64,000 nt of DNA, from positions 1 to 64,000 of the forward strand of contig NZ_APHY01000009.1 of the NCBI RefSeq assembly GCF_000417505.1. The letters run 5' to 3'. A model generated the notes under the pieces. That model had not been told where the DNA came from and did not search any database. It worked only from the letters and a program-made list of their open reading frames with translations. The DNA comes from Megasphaera sp. NM10 (GTDB lineage Bacteria > Bacillota > Negativicutes > Veillonellales > Megasphaeraceae). Positions 52,221 through 60,846 of this stretch are shown piece after piece (position 1 is the first letter of the stretch; every line of letters begins with the position of its first letter). Both the position numbers and the translations under genes were made by a program.

Positions 52221-52904
52221 TTGATTAAGGAAAATCTTGAGGCAGTAAATAAGAGAATTGCCGATGCAGCTGCCCACGTCGGCAGGACTGACAAAATTAC
52301 GCTTGTCGCAGTCACGAAGAATCATCCCGTAGAAATGATGGAAGAAGCCGCTAAATGCGGTGTCACCGACGTCGGTGAAAATCGGGTCCAGGAAGCACTT
52401 CAGAAGCTGGAAGCGTTCCCGGATAACCATTTGACCTGGCACTTAATCGGTCATTTGCAGACCAATAAGGCCAAACATGCCGTCGAACACTTCGACCTCA
52501 TCCACTCGATCGATTCCGAACACCTGCTCAAAGCTGTGGATAAGGAAGCCGGCAAGATCGGCAAAGTACAGGATATTCTCCTGCAGGTCAATGTGGCCCG
52601 CGAAGAAAGCAAATTCGGCATGGAAGTGGAAGACTTCCCGGCTATGTGCGAAATGGCCAAGACCATGGAACACGTCCGCGTCCTGGGCCTCATGTGCATC
52701 GCCCCGAATTACGACAACGTAAAGGATGTACGGCCTGTATTCCGCATTGCCCACGCTTTGTATGAAGACATGAAGCCGAAGTTTCCGGAAGGTCAAATCC
52801 GTTACCTGTCTATGGGCATGACCCATGATTTTGAAATAGCAATCGAAGAAGGCGCCAATGTCGTCCGCGTAGGTACGGCAATCTTTGGGCCCCGTAATTA
52901 CTAA
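52221..52904 (+). CDS. PLP homeostasis protein, YggS/YlmE family
   Basis: Alanine-racemase-fold protein binding PLP but not racemising; controls PLP supply. 227 residues. PLP lysine in LVAVTKNHP, then [21 protein letters not shown] and [14 protein letters not shown] (phosphate site). TTG start at 52221 is favoured because GGAGGGA lies 7 bases upstream; an ATG at 52200 overlaps that site. Precedes sepF by 15 bases, as ylmE precedes ylmF in other Firmicutes. Confidence 0.92.
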   Translation: MIKENLEAVNKRIADAAAHVGRTDKITLVAVTKNHPVEMMEEAAKCGVTDVGENRVQEALQKLEAFPDNHLTWHLIGHLQTNKAKHAVEHFDLIHSIDSEHLLKAVDKEAGKIGKVQDILLQVNVAREESKFGMEVEDFPAMCEMAKTMEHVRVLGLMCIAPNYDNVKDVRPVFRIAHALYEDMKPKFPEGQIRYLSMGMTHDFEIAIEEGANVVRVGTAIFGPRNY

Positions 52905-52919
52905 GGAGGAGTATTCACC

Positions 52920-53429
52920 ATGGGAGTAAAGAAAGTTTGGGATAAATTAGTAGGTACTGTAGGCGGCGTCAACGAAGACGACGAATTTGAAACAGACGAA
53001 TACGAGGATGAAGAAGAAATGGAAGAAGAACGCGCACCGCGCCGCACGCCGGCTGTAGCCCCGCGCCGTTCCGGCGTCAATTATGCAGCACCCCAGGAAA
53101 AACCGCTGCGCATGGTCATCGTCGAACCGGAAACCTTTGACGATTCCCAGAGCATCGCCGATTATATCCGCGACCGCAAACCCGTCGTCATCAACTTTGA
53201 ATCGACGCCGGACGACATTGCCAAACGCGTCGTCGATTTCGTCAGCGGCGCTACGTATGCCCTGGACGGCAACATCCAGAAGGTCGGCAAGGAAATCTTC
53301 CTCTGCGTACCGAGCAATGTCACCGTCGACCACGGCAAGCGTGACGACTACGGCGATTTCAATACGCCGCCCCTGGCCTGGAACAGCAACAACAATAACA
53401 ACAACGGCAGCAGCACGCCGCAGCACTAG
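52920..53429 (+). CDS. sepF: Cell division protein SepF
   Basis: FtsZ-binding protein that aligns Z-ring filaments and tethers them to the membrane. 169 residues. N-terminal amphipathic helix (MGVKKVWDKLVG), a long acidic linker (about 19-38), and the globular domain about 60-145 (IADYIRDRKPVVINFEST, RVVDFVSGATYALDGNIQKVG). Tail rich in Asn (NNNNNN). Shine-Dalgarno AAGGAGGA. Confidence 0.94.
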   Translation: MGVKKVWDKLVGTVGGVNEDDEFETDEYEDEEEMEEERAPRRTPAVAPRRSGVNYAAPQEKPLRMVIVEPETFDDSQSIADYIRDRKPVVINFESTPDDIAKRVVDFVSGATYALDGNIQKVGKEIFLCVPSNVTVDHGKRDDYGDFNTPPLAWNSNNNNNNGSSTPQH

Positions 53430-53445
53430 TAATTGAGGGATTAGC

Positions 53446-54231
53446 TTGAAGAACAGAGATCGGATTATCCGATATTATCAGGGAACCGATAATGGCGAGC
53501 TCGCCGCCCGCCTTATCGACTTGGCCGACAGCACGGCCAAGGGCCGCCCTTATGCGGTCAGTGAGTTCGTATCTCCCGGCGCCGTCCAGATCGGCGAGAC
53601 CATCCAGGCCCACGTGCCGTCCCTGGTCCTCAAGACCTTTGGCGGCTATGAAGGGGCAGAACGGGTCAAGCTGGCTTTCGTCAGCGCCGATTACGACGGG
53701 CCTGTCGATTTCGGCATCACCGCCTGCCGCCTGTCCTGGGATGACCGCTACCGGCTCCTGGGGCACCGCGACGTCCTGGGCTCGCTCATGAGCCTCGGCG
53801 TCGGCCGCGAACGCTTCGGCGACATCATCATGCAGGATGCCGGCGCCGTCCTCTTGGCCGATACGAAACTCGTCCCGTATTTACAGCAGAATTTCACTAA
53901 AATTGCCATGGTATCCATTGCCATCGAAGAGATGCCCCTGTCGGACATTGCGCCTCGCCAGGAAAAGGTCAAGGAAATCAAGACGACCGTCGCATCGCTC
54001 CGCCTCGATGCCATTGCATCTTCGGGCTTTGGCATTTCCCGTACCAAGGCGGCCGAAGCCATCAAGGGCGACCGGGTCCAGGTCAACTGGCAGCCTGCCA
54101 AGGGACCGAGCCAGGACGTCAGTCAGGGCGATGTCATTTCGCTGCGCGGCAAGGGCCGGATGGAACTGGCCGAGATCACGGGTACGTCCAGGAAGGGCCG
54201 TATCGGCGTCTTGCTGAAGCGGTATATGTAA
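53446..54231 (+). CDS. S4-domain RNA-binding protein, YlmH family
   Basis: 261 residues. The S4 domain near the C-terminus (SLRLDAIASSGFGISRTKAAEAIKGDRVQVNW, SLRGKGRMEL) follows a long N-terminal domain typical of YlmH, linked to ribosome or division upkeep. TTG start at 53446 with GAGGGA. ylmG (YggT), usually between sepF and ylmH, is missing here. Confidence 0.9.
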   Translation: MKNRDRIIRYYQGTDNGELAARLIDLADSTAKGRPYAVSEFVSPGAVQIGETIQAHVPSLVLKTFGGYEGAERVKLAFVSADYDGPVDFGITACRLSWDDRYRLLGHRDVLGSLMSLGVGRERFGDIIMQDAGAVLLADTKLVPYLQQNFTKIAMVSIAIEEMPLSDIAPRQEKVKEIKTTVASLRLDAIASSGFGISRTKAAEAIKGDRVQVNWQPAKGPSQDVSQGDVISLRGKGRMELAEITGTSRKGRIGVLLKRYM

Positions 54232-54256
54232 TTCCCTTTCACACGGAGGAAATACC

Positions 54257-54859
54257 ATGCTTACACCAATGGATATTCACAACAAAGAATTTAAACGCGG
54301 CTTCCGCGGGTACAGCGAAGAAGACGTCGATGCTTTCATGAACAACATCGCCGGCGACTACGAAAAGGTATACCGGGAATACTGCGAATTGAAGGAACGC
54401 TGCGACAGCCTGCAGGACAAGCTGACGCAGTATGAAAAGATGGAAGCTACCATGAACAGTACGCTCATGCTGGCCCAGCAGACGGCGGAAAACGTCAAGG
54501 TCTCGGCCCGCAAGGAAGCCGACCTCATCCTGCAGGAAGCGGAAAGCAAGAAGAAGCAGATGCTCGACGAAACGATGATGAATCTGCAGCAGTCCCGGCA
54601 GGAATGGGAAAAGCTCAAGGCCCAGACCGGGGCATACCGCGCCAAGTGCCGTGCCATCCTGACCAGCCAGCTCAAGCTGCTCGACGACATGGCCCTCGAT
54701 GGCGAAGGTGCGGCACCTGTCGCTGCGGATAAATCGGTCGCCGTCAAACCGGCAGCCCCGGCTGTCGCCGTTTCGACCGAAGCCGCGCAGAAAGCCGTAC
54801 CCGATCATGGCAGCCACGATGACAGTGATGCCAAAAAGGACGCTAAAAAAGCCCAATAA
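54257..54859 (+). CDS. divIVA: DivIVA-domain protein
   Basis: Coiled-coil scaffold that senses negatively curved membrane. 200 residues. N-terminal DivIVA motif TPMDIHNKEFKRGFRGYSEEDVDAFMNNI, coiled coil about 28-140 (rich in Lys/Glu/Gln), and an Ala/Lys tail. Shine-Dalgarno CGGAGGA. Ends the sepF-ylmH-divIVA group; ileS, common next in Firmicutes, is not here. Confidence 0.92.
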   Translation: MLTPMDIHNKEFKRGFRGYSEEDVDAFMNNIAGDYEKVYREYCELKERCDSLQDKLTQYEKMEATMNSTLMLAQQTAENVKVSARKEADLILQEAESKKKQMLDETMMNLQQSRQEWEKLKAQTGAYRAKCRAILTSQLKLLDDMALDGEGAAPVAADKSVAVKPAAPAVAVSTEAAQKAVPDHGSHDDSDAKKDAKKAQ

Positions 54860-54945
54860 TACGTATTTTATGGATATGCTCTCTTTCAGGTATGACGCAC
54901 GTTAGACCCGGCAGGGAGTATATTTGTTTATAGAGGGGGACAACG

Positions 54946-55335
54946 ATGAAACGATTCTTTCTTTTGCTGGCAGCCTGGTGCTGCCTGGGGCTCAGCGCGG
55001 CCCTGGCCTATAATCCCTATGCGCCGAACCAGTTTGACGCCGTAGACCGCAATACCTGGGAATACAAGGCCGTCTACGACCTGTCCAAGGCCGGCCTGAC
55101 GGGGGTGCCGATGACGCGCTTTGCGCCGTCGTACAACCTGACGCGCTATGAAGTGACGGAAATGATCGCCGCTGCCATGAAGAACCGCAGCAAAGCCACG
55201 GCAGACCAGCAGCGGGAAATCGATAAACTGGCCCAGAGCTATGCCGACGACCTGCAGTACGTCAGCGACGCGCCGAAGGAAGCCGAACCTTCCAGTCAGG
55301 GCGTCGTCTTCGACTGGAAGGGGGACAAGGCCTGA
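54946..55335 (+). CDS. Secreted protein with a single SLH-like domain
   Basis: 129 residues. Signal peptide about 1-21 (ALA-Y). The rest is nearly one S-layer-homology module (WEYKAVYDLSKAGLTGVP...RYEVTEMIAAAMK) plus a short Gln/Glu helix. In Negativicutes SLH domains of OmpM porins tether the outer membrane to peptidoglycan; here no porin barrel follows, so this is a stand-alone tether or a decoy (inference). Stop overlaps the next ATG by one base. Confidence 0.75.
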   Translation: MKRFFLLLAAWCCLGLSAALAYNPYAPNQFDAVDRNTWEYKAVYDLSKAGLTGVPMTRFAPSYNLTRYEVTEMIAAAMKNRSKATADQQREIDKLAQSYADDLQYVSDAPKEAEPSSQGVVFDWKGDKA

Positions 55336-56135
55336 TGAAGCCGGTAAAGATGATCACCATCGACCTCGATGGGACGCTCCTGCGCAGCGACGGCAGCGTG
55401 TCGGACCGGACGGTCCGCACCTTGCAGGCAGCCCGCGATAAGGGCGTCGTCGTCGCCATCGCCACGGGACGCATGTACCAGACGGCCCGGCCTTACGGCG
55501 ACCGCCTGGACCTCGGCGACAGTCCGCTGCTGCTCTTTGCCGGCGGCCTCATCGAGACGCTGGAATCGAAGAAAATCCTCTTCCAGCAGGCCATTCCGCA
55601 GCAGACGGCACAGGAACTGGTCGACCTGGCCCGGGAAAAGGGCTGGCAGATGCAGACCTATATCGACGACGTCCTGCGCACGGCCAAGGATGATAAGTGG
55701 ATCCGCGGCTATGAAGAAATCACGCACAGCAAGGCCTGTATCTGCGGCGACGAATTCTACCGCGTCCAGGGCGACTGCAACAAGCTTCTCAGCCGGGGCG
55801 AGCACGACGACCTGGTGGCCCGCAAGGCCCTCATCGAGGAGCGTTTCCCCGGTCAGTTCAACATCCTCTTTTCCATGCCGACGTTCCTGGAAATCATGCC
55901 CAGCGGCGTCGACAAGGGCAAGGGTATCCGCCGCCTGGGCGAGCTCTACGGCATCACGGCCGATGAGATCATGGCCCTCGGCGATTCCCAGAACGATTTG
56001 GATATGCTCAAAGCCGCCGGTTTCCCCGTGGCCATGGCCAATGCTGTCGACGAAGTAAAGGCCGTCGCGTCTTACGTCACGGCGTCCAACAATGACGACG
56101 GCGTCGCCGCGGCGGTTGAGAAATTTGTATTGTAA
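55335..56135 (+). CDS. Cof-type HAD-IIB hydrolase
   Basis: 266 residues. Motif I TIDLDGTLLRSDG, motif II Thr in ATGR, motif III Lys in GVDKGKGI, motif IV GDSQNDLDML. IIB cap domain between about 85 and 195. Such enzymes dephosphorylate sugar phosphates, FMN or PLP; the substrate is not readable. ATG overlaps the SLH stop by one base, so the two are translated together. Confidence 0.9.
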   Translation: MKPVKMITIDLDGTLLRSDGSVSDRTVRTLQAARDKGVVVAIATGRMYQTARPYGDRLDLGDSPLLLFAGGLIETLESKKILFQQAIPQQTAQELVDLAREKGWQMQTYIDDVLRTAKDDKWIRGYEEITHSKACICGDEFYRVQGDCNKLLSRGEHDDLVARKALIEERFPGQFNILFSMPTFLEIMPSGVDKGKGIRRLGELYGITADEIMALGDSQNDLDMLKAAGFPVAMANAVDEVKAVASYVTASNNDDGVAAAVEKFVL

Positions 56136-56158
56136 CATTGTCTATATAGGAGGTTCTT

Positions 56159-57064
56159 ATGGACCATTTTCATTTGATCATTGTCACCGGCATGTCCGGT
56201 GCCGGTAAGAGCCATGCTGTCCAGGTATTGGAAGACATCGGCTATTTCTGCATCGACAATATCCCGCCGGTCCTGATTCCCAAGTTCGCGGAATTGTGCA
56301 TCAAAGGCGGCGAACGGGTCCGCCACGTGGCCCTCATCGCCGATATCCGGGGCGGTGAATTCTTTGACGCCATGAGCCAGTGCCTGAAAGACCTCAAGGC
56401 CGAAGGCATTTCCTACGAAATCGTCTTCATCGAGGCTTCGGATCAGGCCCTGGTACGGCGCTATAAGGAAACGCGCCGCGTCCATCCCCTGGCCCCGCAT
56501 GGCCGCATCAGCCAGGGCATCGCCGAAGAACGCAAGCGCCTGGCCTCGCTGCGCCAGAAAGCGGATTTCATCATCGACACGTCGAATCTCAAGCCGAAGC
56601 AGCTCAAGGAGATCCTGGTCAAGCGCTATGCCATTACGGACAGCAAGAAGAGCATGACCGTTACCGTCGTGTCCTTCGGCTTCAAGCACGGCATGCCCAT
56701 CGATGCGGACATCGTCGAAGATGTGCGCTTCCTGCCCAATCCTTATTATATTGAAGAATACCGACATAAATCGGGCCGTGTACCCTGTGTGCGCGACTAT
56801 GTCGAAAGCTTCCCCATTACCCAGACGTATAAGGAAAAGTGGTTCGATATGATCGACTTCCTCCTGCCCAACTATGAACGGGAAGGCAAGAGCCAGCTGG
56901 TCATCGCCGTCGGCTGTACGGGCGGGATGCACCGCAGTGTCTGTATGGCCGAAGCCATGTATAAACATCTCAGGGATAACGGTGTCGACGTATCCATCGA
57001 ACACCGGGATATCCAGAAGAACGACGTCGAAGAAGATGCGCCGGGGTACGAAGGCGAAGCGTAG
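56159..57064 (+). CDS. rapZ: RNase adapter / nucleotide-binding protein RapZ (YvcJ)
   Basis: 301 residues. P-loop TGMSGAGKSHAVQVLEDIG with FCIDNIPP, and the C-terminal domain ending VGCTGGMHRSVCMAEA. In Gammaproteobacteria RapZ controls GlmZ; in Firmicutes YvcJ has GTPase activity and links to competence. Always found with yvcK and whiA, as here. Shine-Dalgarno TAGGAGG. Confidence 0.95.
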   Translation: MDHFHLIIVTGMSGAGKSHAVQVLEDIGYFCIDNIPPVLIPKFAELCIKGGERVRHVALIADIRGGEFFDAMSQCLKDLKAEGISYEIVFIEASDQALVRRYKETRRVHPLAPHGRISQGIAEERKRLASLRQKADFIIDTSNLKPKQLKEILVKRYAITDSKKSMTVTVVSFGFKHGMPIDADIVEDVRFLPNPYYIEEYRHKSGRVPCVRDYVESFPITQTYKEKWFDMIDFLLPNYEREGKSQLVIAVGCTGGMHRSVCMAEAMYKHLRDNGVDVSIEHRDIQKNDVEEDAPGYEGEA

Positions 57065-57075
57065 GAGGTGCTGTC

Positions 57076-58422
57076 ATGCGTTTTATGAAATGGCTGCATC
57101 CGGGCTTGCACATCAAGCGATGGCTCTTTCTCTTCGGCCTGGGCATGATGTGCTCCAGCTTCGGCATTATCCTGACCTTTAACTACCAATGGCTGGGGTC
57201 GCTGGAAGAATGGGCTTTCCGCCTGCTCTATGAAGTGACGGGCCATTATAACTATACCATCCTGGCCAGTATGGGCATCCTGGTCATCCTCCTGGGGTTG
57301 GTCGTCATGGCCTGGGCGACGCGGCGCCTGATCCGTACCATGATCGGCGTCGTCATGCCCGGCGAATCGGATAACCTCAGCGACCTGATCTTTTCCAACC
57401 TCCAGCTGTCCAAAGGGCCGAAGGTCGTCGTCATCGGCGGCGGCACGGGCCTGTCGGTCATGCTGCGCGGCCTCAAGGCCAAGACATATAACCTGACGGC
57501 TGTCGTCACCGTCGCCGACGATGGCGGTTCGACAGGCCGCATCCGCCAGGACCTGGATATCATCGCCCCAGGGGACCTGCGCAACTGCCTGGTCGCCCTG
57601 GCCGATAAGGAAGGGCTCATGGAAAAGCTCTTCGCCCACCGCTTCGGCGGGTCCGGCAACCTGACGGGCCACAGCTTCGGCAACTTGTTCATCGCCGCCC
57701 TCATCGAAGTCCTGGGCGACGTCGAGGAAGCCATGGACGCGACCAGCAAGGTCCTGCGCGTCCGCGGCAAGGTCATCCCATCGTCGGCGGAAAAGCTTCG
57801 CCTCAATGCCGAAATGACCGACGGCCGCATCGTCGAAGGGGAATCGCAGATTCCCCATGCCCACGGCAAGATCAAGCGCGTCTTTACGACGCCGGAACAC
57901 CCCAGGGCCATCCAGTCGGCCGTCGACGCCATCAGGGAAGCCGACGCCATCGTCCTCGGACCGGGCAGCCTCTATACGAGCATCATGCCCAATCTCTGCG
58001 TACCCGATATCGTCCAGGCCGTCCGCACCAGCAAGGCGCCGAAGATCTATATCTGCAACGTCATGACCCAGCCCGGGGAAACGGATGATTACACCGTATC
58101 CGACCACATCCGGGCCATCAACCGCCAGGCCGGCGGCAAGGTCATCGACTTCGTCATCGCCAACAACGGCGATGTCGATCCGGCCGTCCTCCAGCGCTAT
58201 GTCGCCCACGGGTCCCATCCGGTCATGATCGACAAGAAGGAAGTCAGCCAGACCGGGGCGACGCTCATCCTGTCGAATTTGATCAACAAGGAAAACAGTG
58301 CCACTCACGATACGAAGAAGCTGGCCAACGTCCTCTTTGATCTGATCAACGCCTTGCGGACCGATTTGTCGCCGGAGCTCTTGCATTACTATTTGAAGCG
58401 TTACACATTCAACCATCGTTAG
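57076..58422 (+). CDS. Gluconeogenesis factor YvcK/MgfK, membrane-anchored form
   Basis: 448 residues. Two N-terminal hydrophobic helices (about 14-35 and 57-78) precede the CofD-like domain (VVVIGGGTGLSVMLRGL, VTVADDGGSTGRIR, GPGSLYTSIMPNL). The domain binds UDP-sugars and is needed for growth on gluconeogenic carbon and for cell shape. The membrane extension is absent from Bacillus YvcK but common in other lineages. 11 bases after rapZ. Confidence 0.93.
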   Translation: MRFMKWLHPGLHIKRWLFLFGLGMMCSSFGIILTFNYQWLGSLEEWAFRLLYEVTGHYNYTILASMGILVILLGLVVMAWATRRLIRTMIGVVMPGESDNLSDLIFSNLQLSKGPKVVVIGGGTGLSVMLRGLKAKTYNLTAVVTVADDGGSTGRIRQDLDIIAPGDLRNCLVALADKEGLMEKLFAHRFGGSGNLTGHSFGNLFIAALIEVLGDVEEAMDATSKVLRVRGKVIPSSAEKLRLNAEMTDGRIVEGESQIPHAHGKIKRVFTTPEHPRAIQSAVDAIREADAIVLGPGSLYTSIMPNLCVPDIVQAVRTSKAPKIYICNVMTQPGETDDYTVSDHIRAINRQAGGKVIDFVIANNGDVDPAVLQRYVAHGSHPVMIDKKEVSQTGATLILSNLINKENSATHDTKKLANVLFDLINALRTDLSPELLHYYLKRYTFNHR

Positions 58423-58435
58423 GAGGCGGCGCCCT

Positions 58436-59371
58436 TTGTCATTTGCAGAAGAAGTGAAGAATGAAATCGCCCACTGCAAGCCCGAAAATGCCGCCTGCCG
58501 TTTTGCCGAACTGGCAGCGCTGCTCTGCATGGGCGGCTCCCTCATACTCGGCTCGCGCGGGACTATCGGCATCGAATTCAGCACGTCCAATAATGCCGTC
58601 GCCCGCAAGGCCCTGAAGATGTGGATGGAATCGTTCCCGGTCCGGCCCGAAGTCCGGGTCCGCCAGGGCCTGCGCCTGCGCAAGAAGAATTACTATATCC
58701 TGCGCGTATCGCCGTCGCCGGAAAGCACGGCCATCCTGAAGGATTTGTCCCTGTTTCCGACAGATACGGAATTTTCGGCCATCGACCTCAAGAAGACCGA
58801 CTGCCAGCGGGCTTTCCTGCGGGGAGCCTTCATGGGCGGCGGGTCCGTCAATCAGCCCAAGGGCGATTATCACCTGGAACTGGTGACGGGCAATGCGGCC
58901 TTTGCCGAAAAATTGTTGAAAATCATGCGCCGTTTCCGCCTGCCGGCCAAGACGACGGACCGCAAGGGCGATTATTTGGTTTACATCAAAGAAGGCAATG
59001 GCGTGTCCCAATTCCTGCAATACATCGGCGCAGCCCAGGCGTATCTCAAGTTTGAGAGCGTCCGCGTCGTCAAGGGGATGCGCAACAATGTCAACCGCGT
59101 CGTCAACTGTGAAACGGCCAATCTCCAGAAGACCGTAGACGCCGCCGTGCGCCAGCGCCGGGCCATTACCTGCATCCAGGAATCGGGCCTGTACCAGTGC
59201 ATGTCGCCGAAGCTGCGGGAAGCGGCGGAATTGCGCATGGCCAATCCTGAAGCTTCCATGAGTGAACTGGCGGCCCAGTCGGGATTGACGAAATCGGGCT
59301 TGTCCCACCGTTTTAAAAAAATCGCTGATATAGCGAAACAGATAGAAGGTCAACGAGAAGATGAAATTTAA
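58436..59371 (+). CDS. whiA: DNA-binding protein WhiA
   Basis: 311 residues. N-terminal LAGLIDADG-like half (CRFAELAALLCMGGSLIL, RGAFMGGGSVNQP) and C-terminal helix-turn-helix half (ELAAQSGLTKSGLSHRFKKI). Regulates division/sporulation in Actinobacteria and chromosome segregation/division in Bacillus; this organism has no sporulation gene in view. TTG start at 58436 behind TAGGAGG. Overlaps the next gene by 11 bases. Confidence 0.94.
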   Translation: MSFAEEVKNEIAHCKPENAACRFAELAALLCMGGSLILGSRGTIGIEFSTSNNAVARKALKMWMESFPVRPEVRVRQGLRLRKKNYYILRVSPSPESTAILKDLSLFPTDTEFSAIDLKKTDCQRAFLRGAFMGGGSVNQPKGDYHLELVTGNAAFAEKLLKIMRRFRLPAKTTDRKGDYLVYIKEGNGVSQFLQYIGAAQAYLKFESVRVVKGMRNNVNRVVNCETANLQKTVDAAVRQRRAITCIQESGLYQCMSPKLREAAELRMANPEASMSELAAQSGLTKSGLSHRFKKIADIAKQIEGQREDEI

Positions 59372-60668
59372 GAAACTATGTACCTATATAGCCGGCCTGC
59401 TGACGGCCTGTCTGCCCCTGGCCGGCGCCCTGGCAGCGGATCTGCCCGCTGTCGACGACCCGGACGTCATGGACCGCGTCGTCGCCCAGCGTATGCTTCC
59501 TATTTCCATGACAGCTCCTGTCGATACGGGGACGCTGCTCCTCTCTGATAGCCCGGAATACGCCGATGGTGACGGGATCCTCTATGGGGATACGGTCAGC
59601 GGCGACGTGCGCCTCTATTTCTATCATGTCAACCAGCACCAGTATAACCGGAAAATCGTAGCCATGCTCTACAATCCGCACCCGTATCCGCTGGAAGCGG
59701 TCCTCCGAGGTTATCAGTATACGCGGCCCAGTACGGACTACTACCAGGTCGGCAAGGAACTGTCGACCATGTATTATGAAGGCAACATGACGGTTAATAA
59801 GATCACCGTCCCGGCCCATGACTATGCCATCGTCGGTCAGCGCCTCAATGAAACTGTCGTCCGGCCGGACCAGCTCTTTTCGGGCATCGTCAACGTCAGC
59901 CTGCCGGAACCCATGATCCTGTCGTCCATGATCCTGCCGCCCCAGGAAGACCCGATTGCCTTCATCCGCAAGCAGCAGTACCTGGCCAGTGACTCCGTCC
60001 AGCTGCGCGGCACTTTCCACGGCAAGGACCGTTACCTGAGCACGCTCATTCCCTATTCGACGGACAGCGGCATCGGCTATATCCTCCTGGCTGACGGCGT
60101 CTGGGACCGTTTCCTCCAGGGCCGTGACGTCATGGACAATCGGGCCTCGGAAGATACGGGCAACTACGGCGTCGACTACACCATCCACCTGCGCACGACG
60201 GGGACCGGGAACATCCACTTGTATTTCAATCCCCAGGGCGGCGAATATGCCGGCGTGACGGAACTCATCTACAGCGATCCCCAGCGGGGCGAAGACAAGA
60301 AAATCGTCGAACTGCCGCGCCATCGCCACTCCATGGGCCTCAATGACCCGTATGCCATGGAATACGTCGATACCTTCCCGGCCGGGACGGACATGACCAT
60401 CCACATCATGCCGCCGGGAGCCGCCAACCTGCCGGTCCGCTTCCTCGTCGTCCCGGACAATAAACTCCAGCCCATCCGCGAAGCCGTCCAGAGCGAACGG
60501 ACTGCAAAAGAACGTCAGGCCGCAGCCGCTGCCGAAGCAGCCAAACGCAAAGCCGCCTATAAAGACCAGACCATCCAGCCCGAAACGGAACTCCAGTCCG
60601 ACAACCAGGGCGAGTTCATGTCCTTAAAAGACCGCCTGGCCAAACTCCAGAAGAAGGATAAAAAATAG
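59361..60668 (+). CDS. Secreted beta-rich protein, unknown
   Basis: 435 residues. Signal peptide about 1-25 (ALA-A). A long beta-rich domain (VRLYFYHVNQHQYNRKIVAMLYNPHPYPLEAVLRG is typical) with repeats of short charged strands, then a C-terminal Lys/Ala/Glu helix (about 370-435). No known domain seen. It begins inside the whiA end, so it belongs to this operon; a periplasmic location is likely. A double-hairpin element follows 9 bases after the stop. Confidence 0.6.
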   Translation: MKFKKLCTYIAGLLTACLPLAGALAADLPAVDDPDVMDRVVAQRMLPISMTAPVDTGTLLLSDSPEYADGDGILYGDTVSGDVRLYFYHVNQHQYNRKIVAMLYNPHPYPLEAVLRGYQYTRPSTDYYQVGKELSTMYYEGNMTVNKITVPAHDYAIVGQRLNETVVRPDQLFSGIVNVSLPEPMILSSMILPPQEDPIAFIRKQQYLASDSVQLRGTFHGKDRYLSTLIPYSTDSGIGYILLADGVWDRFLQGRDVMDNRASEDTGNYGVDYTIHLRTTGTGNIHLYFNPQGGEYAGVTELIYSDPQRGEDKKIVELPRHRHSMGLNDPYAMEYVDTFPAGTDMTIHIMPPGAANLPVRFLVVPDNKLQPIREAVQSERTAKERQAAAAAEAAKRKAAYKDQTIQPETELQSDNQGEFMSLKDRLAKLQKKDKK

Positions 60669-60677
60669 TGGTTCTCA

Positions 60678-60722
60678 AAGCCTCCCCTCATAGGGGAGGT
60701 GGCCCAACGGGCCGGAGAGGTT
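60678..60722 (-). repeat. AACCTCTC double-hairpin element, near-intact copy
   Basis: Minus strand: AACCTCTC, GGCCCGTTGGGCC hairpin, CTCCCCTATGAGGGGAG hairpin, GCTT. One of the cleanest copies. It touches composite repeat copy D. Confidence 0.85.
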
Positions 60723-60724
60723 CT

Positions 60725-60846
60725 TTGGCTTTATAGTTTGTAGTGCGGAGTTTGTAGAAGATGGTTTAAATTTAAAACCATCCGCTAACCACTAGCCACT
60801 AACCACTTAAAAAGGCTTGTCGCATGTGCGACAAGCCTTTTTTTTT
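60725..60846 (-). repeat. Composite repeat, copy D, with convergent terminator
   Basis: Inverted relative to copies A-C: TGTCGCA-core hairpin at 60809-60846 (AAAAAGGCTTGTCGCA / TGCGACAAGCCTTTTT), the CTAGCCACTAACC-type spacer, the TTTAAATTTAAA palindrome (about 60766-60777), and ACAAACTCC. The hairpin overlaps the stop codon of the minus-strand binding-protein gene and serves both converging transcripts. Confidence 0.8.
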
